Source of the DNA: Candidatus Omnitrophota bacterium
GTDB lineage: Bacteria; Omnitrophota; Gorgyraeia; Gorgyraeales; Gorgyraeaceae
Reading direction: 5' to 3'
Assembly: GCA_018901615.1 (NCBI GenBank)
Contig: JAHIEN010000124.1
Coordinates: forward strand, 1-22,281
Length of the DNA: 22,281 bases
Shown: positions 1-6,778 of the stretch, in pieces
Position numbering within the stretch: the stretch's first letter is position 1
Layout of the letters: the number at the start of each line of letters is the position of its first letter
Made by a program: the position numbers and the translations under genes
The notes under the pieces: model-generated
What the model was told of the DNA's origin: nothing
Seen by the model: only the letters and a program-made list of their open reading frames with translations
Database searches by the model: none

Positions 1-252
1 ATGTATGGTAGAAGATGCTCGCCTGGCAAGGTAAGGAGATATCTTAAGAAAGTAAGTAGAGAAGTCATAGGCCAGGAAATAACGCCCCATTATTTCAGGC
101 ATAGATTTTTAACAGAATGTGGCAAAGCCAATGTCCCCATAGTAGATGTAATGACTATATCAGGAATTAAGGATATAGATGTAATGGTAAAGTATTATAG
201 TCACTCAACAGAAGAAGGGCAGTCAAAGGTGCTTGAAGTTACTAGGGTTTGA
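1..252 (+). CDS. Tyrosine recombinase (phage-type integrase), C-terminal part
   Basis: This is the C-terminal catalytic end of a site-specific tyrosine recombinase, which cuts and rejoins DNA at attachment sites through a covalent 3'-phosphotyrosine. An HxxR box (H30-Y-F-R33), a Lys at the usual His/Lys position (K57 in SGIKD) and a YYSH motif with the likely nucleophile Y66 are visible. Only 83 residues are present and the frame is open to the window edge, so the N-terminal and core-binding domains lie upstream. The ATG at base 1 may be internal. The stop falls only 67 bp before a tRNA-Ser 3'-tail repeat at 320-342. Integrases commonly sit beside the tRNA-derived attachment site of their own element, so this gene probably belongs to an element extending leftward out of the window. 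Whether the full gene is intact cannot be seen. Confidence 0.85.
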   Translation: MYGRRCSPGKVRRYLKKVSREVIGQEITPHYFRHRFLTECGKANVPIVDVMTISGIKDIDVMVKYYSHSTEEGQSKVLEVTRV

Positions 253-319
253 TGATATGATAAAGATGAATTTATGTGGTGGAAGATGTGGTGAAAAGGC
301 GATTTTGAATACAAACGTA

Positions 320-342
320 TTCGAATCCCTCCCTCTCCGCCA
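320..342 (+). repeat. tRNA-Ser 3'-tail repeat, copy A (att-like)
   Basis: This 23-nt stretch matches the T-loop, T-stem 3' strand, acceptor 3' strand and CCA of a tRNA-Ser. It agrees with the tail of the intact tRNA-Ser(GCT) at 14214-14236 at 22 of 23 positions. The sequence to its left does not form the 5' T-stem strand, so this is a tail fragment and not a gene. Its last 20 nt recur exactly at 2491-2510. Next to an integrase gene, the simplest reading is an attachment-site copy. Confidence 0.7.
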
Positions 343-451
343 TTTATTTTGCCTTCCATAACTATCTGCAAACACAGTAAAAATTTATACTTCATTGTGC
401 CCATTTTAAGCCCATTTTGTTGAACAAAAAAGCACTTATTAAATGCCTCAT

Positions 452-480
452 TTGCATTAATGCGCCATATTTGGTATAAT
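452..480 (+). promoter_or_regulatory. Sigma-70-type promoter, possibly leaderless
   Basis: TTGCAT and a perfect TATAAT are separated by 17 bp. Transcription would start at about 486-488, directly at the ATG of the deacetylase gene at 489. No Shine-Dalgarno sequence precedes that ATG. Either the mRNA is leaderless or a later start codon is used. Confidence 0.6.
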
Positions 481-488
481 TATAAGCC

Positions 489-1367
489 ATGAGCCTGTAT
501 TATATATTTACTGTAGATGGAGATTGGAACGAATACTTTTCTACCGAATTGCCAAATCAGAAGAGACGACCTAATAGAAAAGACTTACTTGGTTTAATTA
601 AGCGCGAAGTTAAAGTAGCTCGTTCTGTCAAAGGCAAGATCTTGCATTTTGTGCATACATCTCCTGTTGCAAGGGAATACTTTTTTCAGCCGGAGTTTGT
701 CGCGCTTTGGAAGAAGATCGAGGAAGGCGGTGGCGGTATCGGCATTCACTGCCACGAGGAAGAACTTTTTAGCCATGGTAAACTAAACGATCTGGAAAGT
801 CTCGAGCGAGCGATCCACTCGATTACTCATACATTGCGCGATAAAGGCTTAAACCTTATCTCTTATCGTGGCGGATATCTTACTTTCTGTAAAAGCATGA
901 TCCCCATTCTCGAAAAAAACGGAATTATTCTGGATTTTTCCTGTTTGTCAGGCCGTTATCTACATTATAAAGGAAGGTTAATCACGGATTGGCGGGGAGC
1001 ACCCAAGAATTATTACCGAATGTGCTACGATGACCATTGCAAAGAGGGCGAGAGTGATGTTGTTGAAATCCCCATTGGGGCACTGAAGCAACGCGCATTA
1101 TATATTGATCTTACATCACTGCTGGACATATGGATGATTGCGCGACATTTAGCGAGAAGAGAAGGAGCCATAGAGGGTAATATTATTATATCATTATTGA
1201 CGCATACGTATGAGTTTTCATCTTGGTGGAAACGGCTTAAAATAAGAGCGACGCTCTTCATCTGCAGCCGTTACGGTAGTTTTATTAGTGATAAAGAAGC
1301 CTTAGATTTTATTAAGCATGATAAAGGATCAAAGAAATATGAAGATCGGGATCGCAAAAGAGAATAG
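489..1367 (+). CDS. Polysaccharide deacetylase-like (NodB fold) protein
   Basis: A 292-residue protein with the motif order of NodB-type polysaccharide deacetylases, metal-dependent hydrolases that remove N- or O-acetyl groups from glycans. The acidic motif is FTVDGDW (D10, D12), the metal-binding His pair is in GIHCHEE (H87, H89), an arginine motif is SYRGGY (R127), and a late LTHTYEF (about 237-243) fits the last catalytic motif. No signal peptide is visible, so it probably acts in the cytoplasm, for example on an activated sugar or lipid-linked precursor. It overlaps the downstream dehydrogenase gene, so the two form one transcription unit. That unit lies between two copies of a tRNA-Ser tail (320-342 and 2491-2510), which suggests it arrived as a block. 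The substrate cannot be inferred. Confidence 0.75.
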   Translation: MSLYYIFTVDGDWNEYFSTELPNQKRRPNRKDLLGLIKREVKVARSVKGKILHFVHTSPVAREYFFQPEFVALWKKIEEGGGGIGIHCHEEELFSHGKLNDLESLERAIHSITHTLRDKGLNLISYRGGYLTFCKSMIPILEKNGIILDFSCLSGRYLHYKGRLITDWRGAPKNYYRMCYDDHCKEGESDVVEIPIGALKQRALYIDLTSLLDIWMIARHLARREGAIEGNIIISLLTHTYEFSSWWKRLKIRATLFICSRYGSFISDKEALDFIKHDKGSKKYEDRDRKRE

Positions 1368-2289
1368 GCCGCAGGAAAAAAGAGTTATAATACAACCCTC
1401 TGAGTTAAAGAGGATCGCCAAAAGACATGATGTCATCATTGAAAAAGGTTCAGGGCTCGGTATTGATATTTCAGACGAGAGCTACGTTAAGGTGGGATGC
1501 AAGGTAGGTTTGCGCGAGGAGGTATATAATTGCGACCTTGTAGTTCGCATAAAGGAACCAAATTTTGAAGAAATAAAGATAATGCGACCCGGTGCGATAA
1601 TAATGTCCATGATGCATATCCGCTGTCAGCCAGAACTGGACGACGCGCTTCACAAGCAGAAATTAATAGTAATTCCGTTGGAAAACCTTAAGGACCCGGT
1701 CGGGAGAAGAAAGGTGGATGCTGTCGAAGACGCTGGCAGGATAGGAATGGGATACGGTTTTAAACTTTGGGAGAAAGATCCCGCGACCGCAACCGTAAAG
1801 ATCATGGGATACGGCAATGTCGCCATGGGCGCCATCCGGTGCGCAGCGCGTAAATTCGCTAAGGTAGAAATACTGAATAAAAAAAATTTTCTTGAAATGG
1901 AAAAACATATACCAGGCACAGATATCCTAGTTGACGGTGTCAACCGCCCTTACCGCAGGGAGGTCGAGGAGGAACCCTATTTTGTCACTCGTCAGATGCT
2001 GAAGCTTTTCAAACAGGGGTCGGTCATAGTCGACCTAGTCTCCAACCCAGAAAAACACGCCCCCATTGAGACTATGCACCCTACATATCTGGATAATCTA
2101 TACTATATGGTAGACGGCATCTATCATACTTCCTGTTGGGGTTGGCCCAGCTTGGAACCGAAGAGAGTTGCCAAAAGGTATAGTCTTCAGGTCGCGCCGA
2201 TCATCAGGGACATAGCGAACAAAGGTCTTGATAGATGTTCCTCTCATATCAGAGCTGCTGTTTTATATCCTGAAAATAAATGGGTGTAG
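1339..2289 (+). CDS. Alanine dehydrogenase/PNT-family (saccharopine dehydrogenase-like) oxidoreductase
   Basis: A 316-residue protein with an AlaDH/PNT-type N-terminal domain: it starts KIGIAKENRPQEKRV, followed by the Ser-Gly-rich SGLGIDISDESY region. A Rossmann dinucleotide-binding segment follows (KIMGYGNVAMGA, about 154-165 in this numbering). The family includes alanine dehydrogenase, lysine-forming saccharopine dehydrogenase and N5-(carboxyethyl)ornithine synthase, which make or break C-N bonds between an amino acid and an oxoacid. The exact reaction cannot be assigned. I chose the ATG at 1339 because family members begin right at this KIGI strand; an in-frame ATG at 1318 would add seven residues. 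The gene overlaps the upstream deacetylase gene by 29 bp, implying translational coupling. It is the last gene before tail copy B. Confidence 0.7.
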   Translation: MKIGIAKENRPQEKRVIIQPSELKRIAKRHDVIIEKGSGLGIDISDESYVKVGCKVGLREEVYNCDLVVRIKEPNFEEIKIMRPGAIIMSMMHIRCQPELDDALHKQKLIVIPLENLKDPVGRRKVDAVEDAGRIGMGYGFKLWEKDPATATVKIMGYGNVAMGAIRCAARKFAKVEILNKKNFLEMEKHIPGTDILVDGVNRPYRREVEEEPYFVTRQMLKLFKQGSVIVDLVSNPEKHAPIETMHPTYLDNLYYMVDGIYHTSCWGWPSLEPKRVAKRYSLQVAPIIRDIANKGLDRCSSHIRAAVLYPENKWV

Positions 2290-2341
2290 AAATTACGCAG
2301 TTTTTCAATGATTGGCATGGTTTGGTGCCCAAACAGGTGCC

Positions 2342-2356
2342 TCCGCCCAAGGCGGA
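2342..2356. repeat. Small palindromic repeat (TCCGCC/GGCGGA)
   Basis: TCCGCC, a CAA loop and GGCGGA form a perfect 6-bp hairpin. The block around it matches 8211-8250 once this hairpin and a few flanking bases are removed, so it looks inserted. The same TCCGCC/GGCGGA arms form the P6 stem of the tRNA-Asn intron at 20226-20239. Confidence 0.45.
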
Positions 2357-2490
2357 CAGGCAACTAAAGAGAATATACAGAGCAATAGAGTGAACTAAAG
2401 TGAACCAGGTAGAATCCTTAATTCGTCGACAATAAAAGACTTATATTGTAATATATTGAAAATAAGAGAGTTAGGGAAATGAGCTTAAAA

Positions 2491-2510
2491 GAATCCCTCC
2501 CTCTCCGCCA
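2491..2510 (+). repeat. tRNA-Ser 3'-tail repeat, copy B (att-like)
   Basis: These 20 nt are identical to 323-342 and end in the acceptor 3' strand CCTCTCC, discriminator G and CCA of a tRNA-Ser. There is no tRNA body upstream. Copies A and B are direct repeats that bound a 2.17-kb block containing exactly two genes. Confidence 0.7.
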
Positions 2511-2700
2511 AATATTTTTAACTTACCAAAAATCCACGTCGTAAACTCATCAAAATCTTTGTATCCTCTATAAAAATCAGATAGTTGTATCACAAGCCAT
2601 TGCAAGAATAGTCAAGTTAACGCAACATCACTAAAAGCGTGTTTGTGGTGGTGGAGAGGTCAATGAGGGAATTATTTATGCTGCGGCAAATAACAGCTTC

Positions 2701-2722
2701 GGGCCGACGCTTAGGCCGGCCC
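2701..2722. terminator. GC-rich hairpin downstream of hflC
   Basis: GGGCCG (2701-2706) pairs with CGGCCC (2717-2722). It sits just past the hflC stop on the minus strand and could end the hflKC transcript. The T-rich tract (TATGTTTTTATTTT) follows on the plus strand, so its shape is better for plus-strand transcription and it may act in both directions. Confidence 0.45.
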
Positions 2723-2729
2723 TATGTTT

Positions 2730-3677
2730 TTATTTTGTTTGATTAAAGTATTGAAGATACTCGTTATCCGGGCTGAAGATCACCATTGTGTCGCTATCCA
2801 GAGTATTCCTGTATGTATCCAGGGTTTTTATAAATGAGTAAAATTCAGGGTCCCTGTTGTACGCGTCCGCGTAAATAGCTATTGCTTTTGCGTCTGCCTT
2901 GCCTTTGATTTCTTCCGCTGTTTTATACGCTTGTGAACGGATCTCTTTCAGCTCTTTTTCCACCTGGCCTTCTATCTCCCTTTTTTTGCCCTGTCCTTCT
3001 GAGCGGAATTTTTCAGCAGCCCTTTTTCTCTCCGATATCATTCTCTCGTAGACTTTGTCCCTAACGTCCTTTACATAGTTTATTCTTTTTATTCTGACAT
3101 CCACGAGTTTAATACCATACTGTGGGACTATTATCGAGGCCTGTTTGAGTATGCCGCGAGTAATGGCTTCTCTCCCTACCGCTATTGCGTCAAGGGCTTC
3201 ATCAGAGGCTTTTATTTCATCGTCTTCGATAAGGGCCCGCGAATCTATGATCCTGTTTGAATTCCTTGCTATCTCTACTAGATTATGATTTGTGATGTAA
3301 TCCCTTGTGGCAGAATCTACTATATCATCCAGCCTTGCGTGAGCGCCGGTTTCATTTGTGACAGACTGCATAAATTTAAGGGCATCTACTATTTTCCACC
3401 GGGCAGTAGTATCGACCCATATGTACCTCTTGTCCTTGGTCGGGATCTGATTTGGATTCCCGTCCCACGCGAGAAGTCTTTTTTCAAAATAATTGGCCTG
3501 CTGGATAAAAGGCAATTTGAAATACAATCCCGCGTGAATTATAGGTTCTCCGATAGGTTCGCCGAACTGTGTAATAACCACCTGCTGTGTCTCATCGATC
3601 GTATAAAGCACCCCGCTTAAAAAAGCCAACATTACCAGAACCAAAATGCCCAGTGAGATATTTATCAATAGTTTCAT
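2730..3677 (-). CDS. hflC: HflC, membrane SPFH-domain modulator of FtsH protease
   Basis: A 315-residue HflC. It has one N-terminal membrane segment (about 5-27), then the SPFH/band-7 domain beginning IDETQQVVITQFGEPIGEPI and containing GLYFKLPF, and then a long Glu/Lys/Ala-rich helical region (about 200-270) typical of stomatin-like proteins. In the family, HflC assembles with HflK into a large membrane cage around the FtsH AAA protease and controls its access to membrane substrates; most of the protein faces the periplasm. Its ATG overlaps the hflK stop by 4 bp, the classic coupled arrangement, so the two subunits are made together. Length is close to that of other HflC proteins and no key feature is missing. 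A GC-rich hairpin lies just downstream. Confidence 0.93.
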   Translation of the reverse strand: MKLLINISLGILVLVMLAFLSGVLYTIDETQQVVITQFGEPIGEPIIHAGLYFKLPFIQQANYFEKRLLAWDGNPNQIPTKDKRYIWVDTTARWKIVDALKFMQSVTNETGAHARLDDIVDSATRDYITNHNLVEIARNSNRIIDSRALIEDDEIKASDEALDAIAVGREAITRGILKQASIIVPQYGIKLVDVRIKRINYVKDVRDKVYERMISERKRAAEKFRSEGQGKKREIEGQVEKELKEIRSQAYKTAEEIKGKADAKAIAIYADAYNRDPEFYSFIKTLDTYRNTLDSDTMVIFSPDNEYLQYFNQTK

Positions 3678-4675
3678 CTTACACCTCCCTCTTTATTTAA
3701 TTTAAGAAGAGGCAATATATTGTTGGCCGAGGAATCTATGATGTATTTCTGGCCTACCTTTGGCAGGATCTCGTTCATTGCTTCCAGGTACAATCTCTTG
3801 CGCGTAACTTCTTTCGCCTCTTTATACGCCTCCCATGTGTCTATAAATCTCGATGCGTCACCTTTTGCCGTATTTACCCTTTTCAAAGCATAACCTTCAG
3901 ATTCGCTGATGGTCTTTTGCGCGTCACCTTTTGCGGTCGGGATGGCCTTATTGTACGCTTCCCATGCCTGGTTTATCATCTTCTCTTTTTCCTGCTTGGC
4001 CCCGTTTACCTCGTTGAAAGATGGCTTGACTTCATCAGGAGGGTTTACATCCTGCAGTTTTACTGTGACTATCTGAATACCGCTTTCATAAGAATCCAGT
4101 ATCTCCTGGAGCTTGTCCTGTACTTCCTGATTTGTCTCTACCCTGCGCGTAGTCAAGACTTCAGAGACTGTAGCATTGCCTACGATCTGCCGCATTACTG
4201 CTTCAGAGATGCTGCGTATGGTCTCTTTCGGGTTTCTGACATTAAACAGCAGTTTTACAGGGTCCTTGATCTTAAACTGCACTATCCATTCAACCACCAG
4301 AACATTCAGGTCCCCTGTAAGCATAAGGGACTCGTCAAAATAATCTCTTGATGAAAACTGTGTCTTTATGCCTGGCTTAATCGTCTTGAAACCAAATTCT
4401 TCTTTGAATACATACCGCACCTTGACATTGTCGAGCTTTTCTACGCCAAGGGGAATTTTGAAATGAAGCCCCGGGTCTGTTATGCGGACAAACTTCCCGA
4501 ATCGTCTTATGACCCCTACTTCATCAGGGCCAACTGAATACACGCCTGAAAAAATAAACAATAGAAACAAAACCCCGCCTATCGCCGGGAAGATATATTT
4601 TCTTATATCAGGCAGCTGTTGTAGTTTTTCTTTTCCACTTTCTCCTAATAGTTCGCCGGGCGTATTAAAATTCAT
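3674..4675 (-). CDS. hflK: HflK, membrane SPFH-domain modulator of FtsH protease
   Basis: A 333-residue HflK, partner of the HflC encoded just downstream. A short N-terminal tail is followed by a single membrane segment (about 29-47). The SPFH/band-7 domain then begins VGPDEVGVIRRFGKFVRITDPG and includes GLHFKIPLGVEKLDNVKV, characteristic of HflK. A helical region (about 230-300) contains several KGDA/KTISESEGYA segments typical of the family. The long Gly-rich cytoplasmic tail found in proteobacterial HflK is short here. A strong Shine-Dalgarno (AAGGAGGG on the minus strand) lies just before the ATG. The gene diverges from the deacetylase gene at 4829, with 153 bp between them. Function as an FtsH modulator follows from the family. 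Confidence 0.93.
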   Translation of the reverse strand: MNFNTPGELLGESGKEKLQQLPDIRKYIFPAIGGVLFLLFIFSGVYSVGPDEVGVIRRFGKFVRITDPGLHFKIPLGVEKLDNVKVRYVFKEEFGFKTIKPGIKTQFSSRDYFDESLMLTGDLNVLVVEWIVQFKIKDPVKLLFNVRNPKETIRSISEAVMRQIVGNATVSEVLTTRRVETNQEVQDKLQEILDSYESGIQIVTVKLQDVNPPDEVKPSFNEVNGAKQEKEKMINQAWEAYNKAIPTAKGDAQKTISESEGYALKRVNTAKGDASRFIDTWEAYKEAKEVTRKRLYLEAMNEILPKVGQKYIIDSSANNILPLLKLNKEGGVR

Positions 4676-4708
4676 AATCCCTCCTTTTTAATAGAAACCT
4701 CTATAGCC

Positions 4709-4737
4709 ATAGTACAGCTGAATGATTGATAATGCAA
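4709..4737 (-). promoter_or_regulatory. Promoter for hflKC
   Basis: On the minus strand TTGCAT and TACTAT are separated by exactly 17 bp, with the start expected near 4702, about 27 nt ahead of the hflK ATG. Confidence 0.55.
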
Positions 4738-4765
4738 GCACAAAATGATTTGCAGAAAAAAAACC

Positions 4766-4794
4766 TTCCAAATCTCTTCCGGAAAGTCTATAAT
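4766..4794 (+). promoter_or_regulatory. Promoter for the deacetylase-amidase pair
   Basis: A perfect TATAAT at 4789-4794 has a weak -35 candidate (TTCCAA) 17 bp upstream. The start would fall near 4801, leaving a short leader with the Shine-Dalgarno GAGGGAGA directly before the ATG at 4829. Confidence 0.5.
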
Positions 4795-4828
4795 AGGTAC
4801 GATTCAATACTGCTTTAAGTGAGGGAGA

Positions 4829-5593
4829 ATGAAAAAATATATACTACTGGCAGTTGTTGCTATACTTGTAATATCAACGGTTATTATTATACTTAATAGA
4901 GAGAAAGCCCCAAAAGGCCGGATCGTATTTATAATAGATGATTGGGGTTATAATAATAAGAACATAGATTTGCTTTTTGCCATAGACAGGCCTGTTACAG
5001 CAGCTATCCTGCCTGGCTTGCGGTATACCAGAGAGATCGTGGATAAAATAAAAGAGAAAAACAGCCTTTATGATATTATCTTGCACCTTCCTCTCGAGTC
5101 AAAGAGCAACAGGGCTGCCGAGCGCGATACGATAAAAGCCAATATGTCAGATGATGAGGTGATAGCGCTCCTGGAAAAAGACCTGGAAAGTGTGCCCGGC
5201 GCCATAGGCGTTTCCAGCCACCAGGGGTCAAAGGTGACGCAGGATAATCGGGTAATGGGCTTAATATTGAAAGAGCTTAAAAAAAGAAAATTGTTTTTTG
5301 TAGACAGTCTGACCACTCCTGATTCTGTCTGTTCCGTTATAGCGGGAGACCTGGGAGTAAGATACGCTGAAAGGGACGTCTTTCTGGATATTACGGACCA
5401 GACGGATACAGAGCATTTTGAGGCCTATATAAGAAAACAGATTAGAGAGCTGGCTGAGATTGCCCTGGTCAATAAGATAGCGATAGGCATAGGTCATACG
5501 CGATCCGCCACATTGAAGGTTATAAAAGAATTGATTCCTGAGTTGGAAAGGCAGGGCATTGAAATAGTGCCGCTAAAGGAAATGGTAAAATAA
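4829..5593 (+). CDS. Divergent polysaccharide deacetylase (YibQ/COG2861 family)
   Basis: A 254-residue protein anchored by one N-terminal hydrophobic segment (about 4-22), so the catalytic domain probably lies outside the inner membrane. It matches the divergent polysaccharide deacetylase family. IIDDWGYN (DD at 37-38) is the family's usual IDDxG motif, followed by RPVTAAILPG, the HLPLE segment (86-90) and a GVSSHQGS segment where relatives usually have NNHMGS. IGHTR (about 222-226) is the late His motif. The family is assumed to act on envelope glycans, but its substrate is poorly known. The next gene, a peptidoglycan amidase lipoprotein, starts 1 bp after the stop, so the pair probably serves cell-wall remodelling. 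The Met-to-Gln change in the NHMGS-like motif is a small divergence. Confidence 0.85.
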   Translation: MKKYILLAVVAILVISTVIIILNREKAPKGRIVFIIDDWGYNNKNIDLLFAIDRPVTAAILPGLRYTREIVDKIKEKNSLYDIILHLPLESKSNRAAERDTIKANMSDDEVIALLEKDLESVPGAIGVSSHQGSKVTQDNRVMGLILKELKKRKLFFVDSLTTPDSVCSVIAGDLGVRYAERDVFLDITDQTDTEHFEAYIRKQIRELAEIALVNKIAIGIGHTRSATLKVIKELIPELERQGIEIVPLKEMVK

Positions 5594-5594
5594 T

Positions 5595-6350
5595 ATGCAA
5601 AAATCTAGATTTTTGTTATATATTGTTCTGGCTTTTACGCTGGCTTCCTGCGCCAGGGCCCCTGTAAGGCCAACCCAGATAGAGGTTATACCTGAAAGGA
5701 TAATAACAGCTCCTGAGGTGTTAAGGAGCGATGTGATGCATGAAGTAGGGCCCGGGGAAACAGTATGGCGGTTGAGCAGGATGTATGATGTTCAGGTGCA
5801 GGATATAGTAAGCGTTAATCGTTTGCCAGACTCCTCAAAATTAGAAAAAGGACAGAAATTACTGATACCAAATGCCGCTCCATTAAGGTCTGTTATACCG
5901 CTATGGCCCTCCAATAAATGGAAATATATAATCATACACCACAGTGCCACAGACGTGGGCAAGGCGCTTTCGTTTGATTACGTGCATTCAAATAAACGGC
6001 ACTGGAAAGGTCTTGGCTATCATTTTGTCATTGATAATGGCACTTCTGGGAAAGAAGACGGGCAGATAGAGGTAGCCCCCCGCTGGATGCATCAGGAAAA
6101 TGGAGCGCACTGCAAAGCAGGCAGCATGAACTATCAAGGTATAGGCATTTGTCTTGTTGGGAATTTTAATTCAGATAGCGTATCAGCGCGGCAGATGGAG
6201 GCCCTTGTCAGCCTGGTAAAAGAACTAAAAAAACATTACCATATCCCTGATTCCAGGATACTGGGCCATGGCCAGGTTCCAGGAGTGAGCACTGACTGTC
6301 CTGGAAAAAGATTCCCCTGGAATGATTTCTGGCGCCGCTTGAAACCATAA
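5595..6350 (+). CDS. LysM-domain N-acetylmuramoyl-L-alanine amidase lipoprotein
   Basis: A 251-residue predicted lipoprotein: a short hydrophobic signal ends in the lipobox FTLASC with Cys19. Next comes one LysM domain (about 49-92: HEVGPGETVWRLSRMYDV...GQKLLIP), which binds peptidoglycan glycan chains. A type-2 amidase/PGRP domain (about 108-240) then cleaves the amide between N-acetylmuramic acid and the stem peptide. Zinc-binding residues fit H115 (IIIHHSA), H225 (GHGQV) and C235 (TDCPG). The combination points to an envelope-bound cell-wall hydrolase. It is co-transcribed with the upstream deacetylase gene (1-bp gap). The ribosome-binding site is weak (AAAGGA about 14-19 nt upstream), which suggests coupling to upstream translation. 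Confidence 0.9.
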   Translation: MQKSRFLLYIVLAFTLASCARAPVRPTQIEVIPERIITAPEVLRSDVMHEVGPGETVWRLSRMYDVQVQDIVSVNRLPDSSKLEKGQKLLIPNAAPLRSVIPLWPSNKWKYIIIHHSATDVGKALSFDYVHSNKRHWKGLGYHFVIDNGTSGKEDGQIEVAPRWMHQENGAHCKAGSMNYQGIGICLVGNFNSDSVSARQMEALVSLVKELKKHYHIPDSRILGHGQVPGVSTDCPGKRFPWNDFWRRLKP

Positions 6351-6355
6351 AATCA

Positions 6356-6382
6356 TTGCAATATTTCCTGCCACGTTATAAC
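6356..6382 (+). promoter_or_regulatory. Possible promoter for the tRNA-Arg/tRNA-Ser pair
   Basis: TTGCAA and TATAAC are separated by a slightly short 15 bp. The site lies just after the amidase stop and 24 bp ahead of the tRNA-Arg gene. Confidence 0.4.
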
Positions 6383-6405
6383 ATATATACTGATAATAAA
6401 TATAC

Positions 6406-6482
6406 GCGCCCATAGCTCAATTGGATAGAGTGCCGCCCTACGAAGGCGTAGGTTCCCCGTTCGAGCCGGGGTGGGCGCGCCA
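6406..6482 (+). tRNA. tRNA-Arg(ACG)
   Basis: A complete cloverleaf with acceptor GCGCCCA/TGGGCGC, D-arm TAGCTCAATTGGATAGAG, anticodon loop CTACGAA with anticodon ACG, T-arm CCCCG-TTCGAGC-CGGGG, discriminator G and encoded CCA. Its A34 normally needs conversion to inosine by TadA, and a tadA gene lies at 12663. Confidence 0.97.
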
Positions 6483-6521
6483 TCCTTCGACGCGGCCGGA
6501 AAAATGGCCTTGCTCAGGATG
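6481..6521. repeat. Imperfect inverted repeat after tRNA-Arg
   Basis: CATCCT and AGGATG enclose inner GGCC/GGCC arms. The left arm begins inside the tRNA-Arg CCA. It could be processing or terminator structure for the tRNA, or a small palindromic repeat. There is no T-tract, so termination is doubtful. Confidence 0.4.
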
Positions 6522-6553
6522 TTTCTGGATGGGTTAAGAAAAGTGTATTTCCC

Positions 6554-6640
6554 GGAGGAGTGCCAGAGCGGTTGAATGGGGCGGTCTCGAAAACCGTTAG
6601 GGTCGCAAGGCCCTCGAAGGTTCGAATCCTTCCTCCTCCG
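6554..6640 (+). tRNA. tRNA-Ser(CGA)
   Basis: An 87-nt class II tRNA with acceptor GGAGGAG/CTCCTCC, anticodon loop CTCGAAA with anticodon CGA, a long variable arm (AGGGTCGCAAGGCCCT region), T-arm GAAGG-TTCGAAT-CCTTC and discriminator G. The following bases are CCG, so the terminal CCA is not fully encoded, unlike the other three tRNAs here. Two modules with tail-like ends follow directly. Confidence 0.96.
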
Positions 6641-6642
6641 CC
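6627..6642 (+). repeat. tRNA-Ser(CGA) tail, copy C of the direct repeat
   Basis: The last 14 nt of the tRNA-Ser(CGA) gene plus CC are identical over 16 nt to 8349-8364, 1722 bp downstream. The copies bound a unit carrying one gene. Confidence 0.65.
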
Positions 6643-6690
6643 GCGAAGTTAACTTATAGAAGTATTAATATAATTTTTTAATTCTCTCAT

Positions 6691-6719
6691 TTGAATAGCC
6701 CATATTTATAGGGTATACT
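6691..6719 (+). promoter_or_regulatory. Module 1 promoter
   Basis: TTGAAT and TATACT are separated by exactly 17 bp. The same layout recurs at 8422-8450 ahead of the next module's gene (TTGAAT, 17 bp, CATACT), with conserved bases in the spacer (CTATTTAT-like). Confidence 0.7.
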
Positions 6720-6740
6720 TTATATGATACGGGTTATTAA

Positions 6741-6770
6741 ACTATAAGCCTACAAAAGGCTATTTTTTTG
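6741..6770 (+). promoter_or_regulatory. Conserved leader hairpin with T-tract (attenuator-like), copy 1
   Basis: AGCCT (6747-6751), loop ACAAA and AGGCT (6757-6761) form a 5-bp stem followed by A and seven T residues, ending 9 nt before the start codon. All 30 nt are repeated exactly at 8471-8500 at the same distance (38 nt) from the next module's ATG. The shape is that of a weak intrinsic terminator inside the 5' leader. It could attenuate transcription, or the U-tract could help ribosome binding, since no good Shine-Dalgarno is present. Confidence 0.6.
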
Positions 6771-6778
6771 GGTGGATT

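Larger units (their letters stand above)
2290..2729. other. 440-bp gene-free stretch between cassette end and hflC
   Basis: No convincing gene is visible. It holds, in order: a block at 2322-2376 that resembles 8211-8250 but is interrupted by a 19-nt palindromic insertion (2342-2360); tRNA-Ser tail copy B (2491-2510); about 190 bp of AT-rich sequence with no recognised signal; and a GC-rich hairpin just before the hflC stop. Confidence 0.6.

Noticed and set aside
201..404. Minus-strand open frame containing GGEGGIRIR
   Set aside because: This is the antisense of tRNA-Ser tail copy A. Frames with GGEGGIR are a known artefact of tRNA-Ser sequence and have no coding support here.
2650..2700. 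GGAGAGGT at 2657-2664 as the 5' end of a tRNA-Ser
   Set aside because: No D-arm, anticodon arm or T-arm follows, and it lies 3' of tail copy B in the wrong order for a gene.
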